From Ophiosphaerella korrae (Eukaryota > Ascomycota > Dothideomycetes > Pleosporales > Phaeosphaeriaceae): a stretch of 64,000 bases of DNA. Of this stretch, positions 13,657 to 22,163 are shown piece after piece. Location: assembly GCA_028456385.1 (NCBI GenBank), contig JALNQF010000020.1:1-64000 (forward strand). Reading direction: 5' to 3'. A program made the position numbers and the translations under genes. Numbering within the stretch: position 1 is the first letter of the stretch; every line of letters starts with the position of its first letter. The notes under the pieces are model-generated. The model searched no databases, was not told where the DNA came from, and was given only the letters and a program-made list of their open reading frames with translations.

Positions 13657-14086
13657 TGTTATAGGCTTACTAGGGTTAACTTCCTAATAGCCTAGATAAG
13701 TATTAGTAGATTATAAAGTAATAGCAAAAGCTTATATTATAATCTACAATAAGCTATAAATAATAGAAGATATTTTACAACTATCTCTATATTATCGCTC
13801 GTAGTTAATAATTAAATTACTAATACTATCTTAATAATGCGCGTCGCTACTAACTATATACTTGTTCTAATCTATTAATCTATTACTACTAAGAATAATA
13901 GATTATAGATTACCTTAATCTATAATCTATTAACGCTAAGAGTCTATAGATTATAGATTACCCTAGGTGTCCTAATTATATATAGTTTCTTAATTAAGTT
14001 TGTATTCTTTATATTTATAAGAACTTAATCCTTTAGTTATAGGGCTAATTAGTTCTATCTATATTTCTCTTGTTACTGTCGTAACA
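13657..14086 (-). repeat. 5' LTR of copy D
   Basis: The LTR is 430 bp and on the plus strand runs from TGTTATAGGCTTAC to TGTTACTGTCGTAACA. The terminal GTAACA is less mutated here than in the partner LTR. It is followed by the target duplication CTTAG (14087-14091). Confidence 0.93.
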
Positions 14087-14091
14087 CTTAG
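14087..14091. repeat. Target-site duplication of copy D, right
   Basis: CTTAG directly after GTAACA. Joining 7058 to 14092 restores the continuous sequence seen uninterrupted in copy A near 1935, which confirms the insertion model. Confidence 0.93.
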
Positions 14092-14609
14092 CCTCTAAGG
14101 TATAAGACTATTTAGATAATTTAGTATTATTATAAGCTTTTATCTTATAAAAACGCTTAATATAAGAATAAAGATCTACTAGCTTATAAAGAGTTAGCTT
14201 ATACTTAGCTTTAGCTTCTATAAGCTATAATAATAGTATCTCTTAAGCCTAGTTAATAGCTCGCCCTATACAACTTAGTAAAAAAAGACTATATAGAAAT
14301 TAAGTACTTATACTCTATAAGAGAAATACTAGAAAGCGTATACTTATATTAAATATTAGCTAGAATATACTTACTATAGTGTTTGCTATCCTTTAAAGAT
14401 ATAAGGTAAGTAAGTTTTAATTAAGTATAATAGGCGTAAAGAAATATTTTAACCCTATTACAAGTAATACAAGTAATAAGAAAGAGTTTATTATAGTTAG
14501 AACGCGAAGATATAGAGAATAATAAAGAGTTAGAAATAAATAAAGAAACTAGACTAATAACCTTAGGCCTAGAGTAAAGAAATAAAAACCTACCTAGAGA
14601 GAAGAATAG

Positions 14610-15049
14610 TGTTATAGCTATAACAAGAAGAAACTAATTTAAACTAATTAGCCTCGCTATAGATAACAACAACATATATAATTTATAAGATAATAAACTA
14701 GACTAATAGACTAACTATAATAGAGATACGTAATAGATTTATAATTTACAATCTTAGTAAATATAAAGTATAAAGTTAAGCACGTAATAAATTTATAATT
14801 CGCGATCTTAGTAAATACAAAGTATAAAGCTAGCTAAAAAGCCTAGGTATATAGTTAGTAATAATGCGCATTATTAGGATAGTATTAGCAATTTAATTAT
14901 TAACTACAAGTAACAATATTAAGATAAATACAAAATATCCCCTATTATTTATAGCCTATTATAGATTACTACACAAACTTTATTATTACCTTTTAATTTA
15001 CTAATAACCTTTAGGTATTAGAAAGTCGACCCTAGTAGCACCTATTACA
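14610..15049 (+). repeat. 3' LTR of copy C (type 1 U3)
   Basis: The LTR is about 440 bp, from TGTTATAGCTATAACAAG to CACCTATTACA. Like LTR A its U3 has a tandem pair around CTTAGTAAATAYAAAGT (about 14,730-14,835) instead of the AATCTATAATCTATTA units of LTRs B and D. The last 200 bp is shared by all copies. Confidence 0.85.
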
Positions 15050-16005
15050 CTATACACTATAGCTACTTAACGTAGTATTATTTAAGCCTCTCTTAACTAT
15101 ATACTTAGCTAAGCTCTTAATCTATATTTATAAGAGCTATAGAATACTCTAAAATATAAAAAGCTACTTCTTCTCTTTATTCTAGAAGGCCTAGATAAGC
15201 TCCTTTAAAGAAGAGACTATACTTAAGTTTTTTAAAGTAATAGGTATATTACTAGTTAACCTAGAGATAATACTCTAAAGGTTTAGTAACTCTACCCTAG
15301 ATAAGTAGAGATTATAAGAGAGCTCTATATTAATACTTAGTAGATCTAACTAGTAGAAAATAGATCGCCTCGTGTAATCTATAGTTAAAGATAAAGATAG
15401 TAAGGATGCGCAAAAGCTTAGTTAATTGTTCTACTCTATCTTAGTTAAGATCTAGCTACTCTAACACGAGAATAAGAGGCTTAAAGAGGCACTAGCTACT
15501 AAGAAGAAGTATAGTAAACCTCTTAATCTTTAACAACGCTAAGAGTATTATAGTAAAGCTATAATCTAGTTACTAAAGAAGGTTAAAGAAGTACGTACTT
15601 GTAGGAGAGTAATAGAGCGTAAGAAGAGAAAGCTATAACTCTAAAAAGCTAAGAGATCTAAGCTTAAGAAGGCTGTAAAGCTATACAAGCTTAAGATAGC
15701 TAAAGAGAAGCGTATAGCGAAAGAGGTAGCTAAGGTAGTAAGGGAGAAAGAGAAGGCTAATTAGGTAGCTAAGCGAGCTTGCAAGAAAGAGGCTTAAAAC
15801 GCTAAAAAAGCTCTCTAACTACCCTAAAAGAGAAAGAGGAAAGCCTTACGTACGCCTACCTAGAAGAACAAGCGTAGGAAATAGGTAGTTAATACTATAG
15901 GCAGTAGGGAGTCCCTAGGAGCTATATCAGCAGCTCTACTCAAAACTACGCGCTCTAGCCGCAACACTAACCTTCTAAAGAAATTTAGATAGTACAAATT
16001 AATCG
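15050..16005 (+). pseudogene. Relic of a pogo/Fot1-like DDE transposase, C-terminal part
   Basis: Plus-strand translation through RIP stops gives LNVVLFKPL at about 15,070-15,095, equivalent to the family's L-x-V-x-x-F-x-P-L segment. This is followed by FFSLF and FKEETILK-like blocks. A very basic Lys/Arg/Ala-rich coiled tail (about 15,500-15,900, with AKEKRIAKEVAKVVREKEKA) ends near 16,005. The order matches the C-terminus of fungal pogo-like (Tc1/mariner superfamily) transposases. The N-terminal DDE core is missing because gypsy copy C interrupts it, and the rest should lie left of the window. RIP damage weakens towards the 3' end. Confidence 0.75.
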
Positions 16006-16104
16006 CATAGGTCTATTTTATACTCTACTACAAAATCTTATAATAATAGCTATTGTAAGTAGCTCAAAAGCTTTATTTTTAAATGAGCTGTTATGGTATT
16101 GGGT

Positions 16105-16134
16105 GGCTCATCACGCGAATGGGCTCATCACGCG
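16105..16134. repeat. Short direct repeat at the AT/GC boundary
   Basis: GGCTCATCACGCG occurs twice, at 16105-16117 and 16122-16134, just downstream of the pogo-like relic and at the shift to normal base composition. It may belong to the terminal region of that transposon. No inverted partner was found in the window. Confidence 0.5.
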
Positions 16135-16139
16135 CACGG

Positions 16140-17150
16140 ACATGTTATTTGTGTGACTAGATTCGCGACTGTCAAACTTCGAGAAACCAAACATGCTAAT
16201 CCGGTAATTTGGTGATTCTAAGCAAATATTGCGTGCCCCAATCTCCTCTCACGTTCTACCTTCGTACGAAAGATTGAAAAAGTCTACTATTTGTTTACTT
16301 GCTTGTTCTCGAACACCCACCCAACATTACATAGCTGGAATTTGTCGGTATGCAAGCTTGAAATTATACCTCGGAGCTTCCAGAATCATATGAAGAGTTT
16401 CGTCAACTCAGAAAATTGTCAAACAGTTGACTTGAATAAGACCGATTGAATAAGGCTTACAGGCTAAACACAAGTCACAGATCTCCTACCGGCGTAAGGT
16501 GAGGCATCATCAAGCCTTGCGCTATTAGATTTGTTTCAAAGTGTTGGCATATAGAAAGTGTATAAATAGGCTCTCAGCAGGTTGCCTTGCAGAAGGCAGC
16601 CACATCACATTGCTTCACCCTTAAAGTATATTAGCAATCAAAAATTGAATACGAAATCTTGTGTGAAAATATTATGGAGACGATTTAACCTCCTAGATTG
16701 ACTGATTTACGGAGCAGCGCTTGTCAGCTTACCTTGGTCGCTGTGTATCAACCCCCTAATATAATTTATATTATAGGGTTCTTTTCGTGACGAGATCTTT
16801 TTTTATCTACTAGTCAACTGAAGTCAACGAGAATGCATGGTTATTAACCTACTGCATCCAATCAGTAGTCAAATGAACTCCGCTTGGCGCTGTCAACGAT
16901 GAAAAGAGACCCCAATACATTGAGGGGTATTTAGCTCTTCAATTTCTCGAATAGTAACCCTTCTTATTTTTCATAAATTGAACTAGATAGACATCAAGAA
17001 CAGAATTAAAGTAATAAACGCCCATATTAGTACCGTTGGAACTCAACAACAAACCAGTGACTGTGGTTATCAGAACAGAAGATTCCAGTGTTGCACTTTA
17101 ATTTTGACATCACCCCGAAGCCTTGTAATCTTTGCTACTTATTGCATATC
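16140..17150. other. Non-coding border, upstream of the secreted-protein gene
   Basis: No gene was found in about 1 kb. It has normal base composition. It holds a TATAAATA at 16561-16568, an imperfect hairpin at 16750-16780, a second small inverted repeat around ACCCC...GGGGT near 16,907-16,941, and a CCAAT at about 16,858 that could serve the gene at 17151. Confidence 0.5.
16750..16780. repeat. Imperfect hairpin
   Basis: AACCCCCTAATATAA and TTATATTATAGGGTT flank a single T; the arms match at 13 of 15 positions. It could be a miniature transposon remnant or an AT-rich cruciform. Function unknown. Confidence 0.5.
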
Positions 17151-17932
17151 ATGAAACATTTGACTCTAAACTACCTGAGCCTCATTAGTCTCGTAGCTGC
17201 CCTGCCCACTACACAAGTCGAACGCATTCTCCCAAATGGATGGGAATTCTCGATCGCCTCCCTGCGCGGGCCGGGCTGCCCAGACTTTGGCAAAGATCCC
17301 ATGAAGCAGCGCACAACGCGGCTCACATTTGGTCAGAACACAATGGACGGGAGCGAGATATACTATTGGTTCATCGCGTACCCTCACCTGCACGTTGACC
17401 TAGATGGTGAACACTACACTTGGTGTGAAACGGAGCTGAGGTATAAAGAATTCAAAGATGTGGTCACTAAAGCCAATGGGGAGGACTATAAACTCAGACT
17501 ATATAAGAATGGAACAATGGTCATTTCGACATACGATCTTGAAAAGGGAGTCAAAGCAGGCTTCAAGTTTACATATGACACTGGCGATGATGAGGTATAG
17601 CCGCAGACCCTATCGAGTTTTTCTCAATTTGTTTTCTCGTATGCGTAATCTGATTTAGTCATAAGGTCATCGATACAATCAATTGGAACGGTCCTCGTGC
17701 ATCAGGCGAATACGCACAGCTGGACAATTCGCCTGTTTCTGAGATGCCTGAAATTTATGAATTGCCTGACTGCGGCGAAGGCACTATCAAGTTCCGAACG
17801 GAGCTTTCGATCTCGGGAAGGAAAGGCAAGGGCTTTGTGGCAAGTGAGCACTCAAAAAATATTGAGGGCAAGGAGCAATATTATGGCGTACAGCAAGGGT
17901 TCTCGTACGATTGGAAAAAATGCAGGAAATAA
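17151..17932 (+). CDS. Small secreted DUF4360-like protein
   Basis: Two exons, 17151-17594 and 17666-17932, encode 236 residues. The 71-bp intron starts GTATAG and ends CATAAG, and the phase is exact. A signal peptide (residues 1 to about 18; hydrophobic LSLISLVAAL) is followed by a mature protein with four cysteines (about 43, 92, 184, 234). Blocks GPGCPDF, TRLTFGQNT, TYDLEKGVKAG and NWNGPRASGEYAQLD match, from memory, the order of DUF4360, a fungal secreted family of unknown function. DYRGYA..L..GV is the usual form of the third block. It is the first intact gene beside the RIP block, a setting where secreted effector candidates of plant-associated Dothideomycetes are often found; that role is inference. 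The start was chosen at the ATG that opens the signal peptide. Confidence 0.75.
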
Positions 17933-18689
17933 TCTAGGATGGTGGGCTATCATGACTGTCAGAGGAAATGAGTGGCAATGATTATGGCGAGGCTAAATTA
18001 ATCACAGTAGAGTTTATCGGTGGCGAGGAGTTTGAAAGGCAATGACAAAGAGGGACGTAGCATTACACGTGGTGAATCGATGATTGACTGTTGCGGAGCA
18101 AAAGTTAGAGTCCGAACTCTAGACTTCTGCTCACTTGAACGGTATTTGTACTGCGACATTGATTAATTGTCATGATTTTTTATGCGGATCTAGGCCGTCG
18201 AAAATACGAACACTGAATTTCGATAGAACGACAGTGTGGACGCGGTTATATCAAATATCGATCTTACAAGAGACTTCAGTCTTGGCTGGGAATGTAACTT
18301 ACAGAAGCATAATTCCCTAGACAAACCTCGACAACCGGTGACGCTTATAGTGCATTAAATCCATGAGGATTTAGGCTGAACAAATTGCCTTTTCCATTGC
18401 CCTTTATACATAACTCGATCAACAAGAAAGGCTCAAAAACCAATAGAAGTCATAGAAAACAAATGACATCTGCTGAGTATCTCTGGAGGAACAATCATTA
18501 AACCGCATTCTTGACACCGAAGGCGGGCTCTCGTCCCATTCTAGATTTCATACCCTGCCCCCTCCTTTCCGTTTGCGGGCCTCACGCCGCTCAGCCAATG
18601 AACTAATTTTTTTTTTCCCCCCACTACTCTTCAAACCCGCCTCATTCGTAACTGGAATCAGAAACTTTGCATTTGCTATTTGAAATTAG
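17933..18689. other. Intergenic, nothing recognised
   Basis: No coding signal beyond chance frames. A T10-C run at about 18,607-18,622 is the only low-complexity feature. Confidence 0.5.
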
Positions 18690-19225
18690 TACAACATCGC
18701 TGTATTGTCTCGCTATCTTCCACTTACAAATACCAAAAGGCCTAAAGCTATGAAAGGCGTTCTCCCAATTCCCGGATGGCACTTCATATACTTCATGCAT
18801 GACACCAAGATGCTTGTACGTATCCATTGCACCTCTCTCCCACCAAAGCTGGCTATTCATGTGAGCGCCCCTATGGGCAAATTTTTGTAAGGCTTCGAGT
18901 GCCTTCCGGTAGCTCTTGAGAATCATGCCGTGAGCCATCATCCTCGGTCACGGGGGCAGGCATATTTCCCAGAAACCCCTTTTTTTTTCATGATTTGAAT
19001 TAGCATCGTGCCACATATTAGCAAATTATTTGGCCATTTGGTCGCTGCCCGGAGAAAATCGACCATTTGGATGTGCAATGCTTGCTGCAAGCACGAGTAC
19101 CAAAATAGACTCGTTAGAGCCGGCCTTTGCTAGACTATCAGCCGCAGGGGGTATTTGCCATGTTTGGCGACCGTGAATGACATCTTTGTAGATGGGGTTG
19201 GTAAGTGTGCTAATGCCCAATAGTA
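18690..19225 (-). pseudogene. Decayed DUF4188 (monooxygenase-like) gene
   Basis: The minus strand shows consecutive homologous blocks: HGRQTWQIPPAAD, then ILVLVLAASIAHPNGRFSPG (residues before the break), then an in-frame TAA at 19026-19028, then FANMWHDANSNHEKK. After a frame change near an A-run at 18,979-18,990, SYRKALEALQKFAHRGAH, LWWERGAM, LGVMHEVYEVPSGNWEN and FRPFGI follow. The pattern GMRINHPLG..., FAHSDVHR, WW and HEVY-PxGxWEN belongs to the DUF4188 family (ferredoxin-like fold; related to fungal aldoxime-dehydratase-type and 'monooxygenase' annotations). The N-terminal third is not recognisable. At least one stop and one or two frameshifts make this a pseudogene unless the assembly is wrong. 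Confidence 0.7.
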
Positions 19226-19330
19226 GCCTCGAATGAAGCGATATATGAGCAACAGGATAGGCGGGGGAAGAGCGGCGTTGCGTGGTAATGAAACTACCAA
19301 AAAGCATTGAAGCCCCGCACCCAATAGCAA

Positions 19331-19940
19331 CCGGGTAGAAATGGTGTAATCGCTAGGTTGAAGGCTCTGGAGAATGTTGAAATAGGCAGAAGTTTTGACG
19401 TTTGAAAGATATTTAGATGCATGGTGATGTCTTCGCCGGGCATTGGTTGTTGGTGGGTAGCTTCAGCGCAATGATGCGCCTTCTCTTTATGCCCATGAAT
19501 GTGCCACCGTCCTCCACAACGAGCACTTATGTTATTATTATTCCAAGGTTCTTTCAAAATCGTCGGCTGATTTCATACGAGACGGTTTGTAATTGGTCGC
19601 CTGACATAGTTTTGGATAAGTGAGCAGCTCGCTTTTCTGTGGCACCTGTGCTTATTGCAGTGCATTCATGGATGGTTGGCCAAGCTTCCGGCCGTAAAAA
19701 GCCTGCGGCCGCAACAACTAGGTATGCTTATCGCTCTAGGTGGAATTCCACAAAGCAAAATATCGCTTAGATTCCACTGATTCTACAAAGAAAGTACATG
19801 GGTATAGTGAATTAAATGTGAAACTAGAGTGGCTATAGTCTCATTTTCCAAGGATGTCATCGTTGTTTCGTAACTAGCTTATAAATACGGCATGAAGAGA
19901 AAATGCAACAACAATTCATATCTTGAGGGCGCCAAGTTAT
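19331..19940. other. Intergenic between two minus-strand loci
   Basis: No supported gene. Possible remnants of the lost 5' part of the DUF4188 gene could lie at 19,230-19,560, but no frame is convincing. Confidence 0.4.
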
Positions 19941-21317
19941 CTAATCCAGCCGTTCTTCCCCTTCTCTAATAGCCTGGCCATAGTCGCCTGCATTTGGCGT
20001 TCTTACAATTGTATGAGTATGGTATTTCGCAGGCTCTTCATTTGTAAGAAAGACACCCGAGTGATGATCAAACTCAACCAGAATCACCGGGCTTTGGATT
20101 CGAAAGTAAAATGCATCGTCATCGCCATATCCGCCAATCCAGCAGAAGTATGTTTCACTAAAGTACTGCTTGACCTGACCCAATTTTAGCTCTCGGGACT
20201 TGGATGGGTAATACAACAGAAATTCGTTGCATATGTCCAATATGAGCAATTGGTGTTCCAAGCTTAGCTGGGATGCGAGTATACCTTCATATGGTACCAC
20301 ACGGTTGTCTCTGAATGCGCCACATCGATGGCGCTGGTCGTCTGGGCCCCACGTATCTGTTATCAGCTCATCCCGTTTAGTTTCATCGTTATTTGAATTG
20401 CCATACACCTGTTTCATATTTTTGTCTCTTAGGTCTTTAAACACTTGTGCTTTTTCTTGTTGTTCTTTGCTGAGGCCTTGCATGAGCTTCAAACCCAAGT
20501 TTCCCTCCTTATGTAGTATTTGTGTTCCTTTCCATCCTCCTTCGTCGATGATGTTGGGTTCCGCTCCGGTAAATGACGGGCTGATGATGACTTGTGGGCC
20601 TTTGAAGAAACATGCGATGTCAAGATGATGGCCATAGAGGAGCCAACCCCACGGTTGAGATGACGAGCTAGAGGGTATTCCGAAGAGGAGGAAGTTATAT
20701 GAATACTTGTTCATTATTTTCGGAAGCTGGACAACTTCGCCAAGGAAATGATTAATTCGCATAGCTGAAAGGGCCTTTTGGTAGCCTTCCGGTGACAATG
20801 AGCATTCAATGATGCGCAGTATGGATTGAACCGTCATCTCAGGTACTGCAGAATATTAGTAAGTGCAAACATAGGAAATCTTTCTTGGTTTCCCACCTTC
20901 TTCGAGCCTCAACCCAAAGGGCCGTAATAAAAACTCAGGATTGCTCCAAGCGCGCCATTCTCTTGCATTAATATCGAACTTGACTTTGGATTCTTGTTCT
21001 GGGCTGAGCCCATCCAAAAATCTCTGGGCCTGTTCCACCACTCTATGTATATCGAATCCTTCATCCCTCACCTGATATAATTTACCTTTCACAATTCCGT
21101 CACTGGTCACTCCCTTATATGGTTCTTCAAGCAGTTTTTCCCAAACCTTTGTCAGATCGTATAGCCACGGCGGCGCGCGATTATCCTGCATGCACTTCGA
21201 ATATTCGTAAATATTCTGCTTTGCAGCTGATGTGAAGCGTGGACTGGTGAGGTTGGGAAGATGCGCACGAAAACCAGCGGAAGCCTGTTCAAAGGAGGTT
21301 CTTGGACCCACGCTCAT
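19941..21317 (-). CDS. DUF3500 family protein
   Basis: Two exons, 20897-21317 and 19941-20845, encode 441 residues. The 51-bp intron (20846-20896) starts GTGGGA and ends CTGCAG with an ACTAAT branch site, and the join reads RLEE-VPEM. The C-terminal half has the family's conserved strings GWLLYGHHLDIACFF, SPSFTGAEPN, then PVILVEFDHHSGVFLTN and HTHTIVRTPNAGDYG. DUF3500 proteins are widespread in fungi and bacteria, and their activity is not established. The conserved His-rich patches look metal- or cofactor-binding (inference). There is no signal peptide. The ATG at 21317 is the first in the frame. The gene is intact although both neighbours are broken. Confidence 0.88.
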
Positions 21318-21742
21318 TTTGACGAATAATTTCAATTAGGATACTGGGCTTTGTATATAGACAGCATGATGAATTGAAGTGGCTTTTGTAGTCACCCCAC
21401 ATATCCATAATCGTACTGACTAGCACCAGCGTGGGGCAATCGACCCCTCATTACGCACCTGCACTGATCGAACAGCCTTCAACCTTCGGTATCATAAATA
21501 CCGCCGCAGGTCGAGTCTAGCTCCGGTTCAGAATAATAGACTTTGAATTTTGTCATAATGTTCAACTTGGATTTTATAAGATAAGCGCGGATAAGTTATT
21601 GCCCGGAAAACCGAGGTTGTGCTTTATACAATAATGCCTCCAAAATAAGCCAGGACAATTTTCCTGCACGACATTTAAGTCCAATACAAGGCTGGAACCT
21701 TGTCCACTGGATTTTGCACATTGCACATGTTATCTAGGTGAC
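21318..21742. other. Short intergenic promoter region between divergent loci
   Basis: About 420 bp separates the DUF3500 gene from the damaged small gene at 21743. No distinct motif was recognised. Confidence 0.4.
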
Positions 21743-22163
21743 ATGCCGCAACACAAGGGGCCCTTCTATCTTGTCATAGTCAACACCGCACCAGAGCGAG
21801 TGAATTTCCTCATTGGTAGTGTGGTCGAGGCACTCAAATCACACTATCAGATTGAGCATGTGGCAAACTGCTCCAGTGAATTCCTTCAACTTTTTGACCA
21901 TTTTAATAGCATGCTCATACTGAATTGCAGGCATTGAAGAACTGGTCGCAACAACACGCGAGTTCCGTCCAAACATCATCTTCTCAGCGTCTATATGGAC
22001 TCCAGAAGAAGCTGCCAAAATCTGAGCAATAGCAAGAGAGGAGATTCCTACTGTCAGGAAGCACGCTATACCACAAGGGCTGCAGGCTGAAAGAGGACCA
22101 GATGCAGTTCTTGAATATCTCATGGGGTGTGTGCCTAGATTTCTAAACACCATAAAAATATAA
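21743..22163 (+). pseudogene. Small alpha/beta protein gene with one in-frame TGA
   Basis: Exons 21743-21875 and 21931-22163 would give 121 codons. The 55-bp intron starts GTGAAT and ends TTGCAG, and the phase is exact. The product alternates strands and helices (FYLVIVNTAPERVN; REFRPNIIFSASMWTPEEA; RKHAIPQGLQAERGPDAVLE), suggesting a small Rossmann-like or receiver-like fold, but I cannot name the family. A single TGA at 22023-22025 interrupts an otherwise clean frame (AAKI-stop-AIARE); one C-to-T change in CGA (Arg) would explain it. It is either a recent pseudogene, a truncated product of about 74 residues, or a sequencing error. Confidence 0.6.

Larger units (their letters stand above)
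7059..14086 (-). mobile_element. Complete gypsy chromovirus copy D (7028 bp)
   Basis: A full-length LTR element on the minus strand, with 430-bp LTRs at 13657-14086 (5') and 7059-7488 (3') and a 5-bp target duplication CTTAG at 7054-7058 and 14087-14091. In minus-strand order, with approximate limits: gag about 13,600-12,300 with a RIP-mutated zinc knuckle (12651-12704; Cys to Tyr at three positions, His to Tyr); reverse transcriptase with a YLDN relic of YLDD (about 10,446-10,490); RNase H about 9,990-9,880; integrase about 9,500-8,500; chromodomain about 8,330-8,170. A plus-strand frame antisense to pol fills about 7,570-8,140. The polypurine tract AAAAGAGGAGATAG lies at 7489-7502 next to the 3' LTR. 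The polyprotein carries many stops, so the copy is not autonomous. Confidence 0.95.
14087..15049 (+). mobile_element. Gypsy copy C, right part with its 3' LTR
   Basis: Continues copy C after the D insertion with the antisense-frame region (CCTCTAAGGTATAAGAC..., matching 1938 onward in copy A), then a purine-rich tract and the LTR. At 15050 the sequence changes to a pogo-like transposase, so C was inserted into that element. Confidence 0.88.
1..16080. repeat. RIP-degraded AT-rich transposon block
   Basis: The block is overwhelmingly A+T. CA and TG dinucleotides are close to absent while TA is very common, and old coding frames are interrupted by TAG and TAA where CAG and CAA (Gln) would be expected. 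This is the signature of repeat-induced point mutation (C to T, preferentially in CpA) known from filamentous ascomycetes. Composition shifts towards normal between about 15,700 and 16,080, where sites such as CAGCAG reappear. No intact gene was found inside. The content is resolved below into nested gypsy copies and a pogo-like relic. Confidence 0.95.

Noticed and set aside
1..16000. Possible centromere or telomere
   Set aside because: AT-rich RIP blocks can be either, but no telomeric TTAGGG array and no independent centromere mark is visible. The content is explained by transposons.
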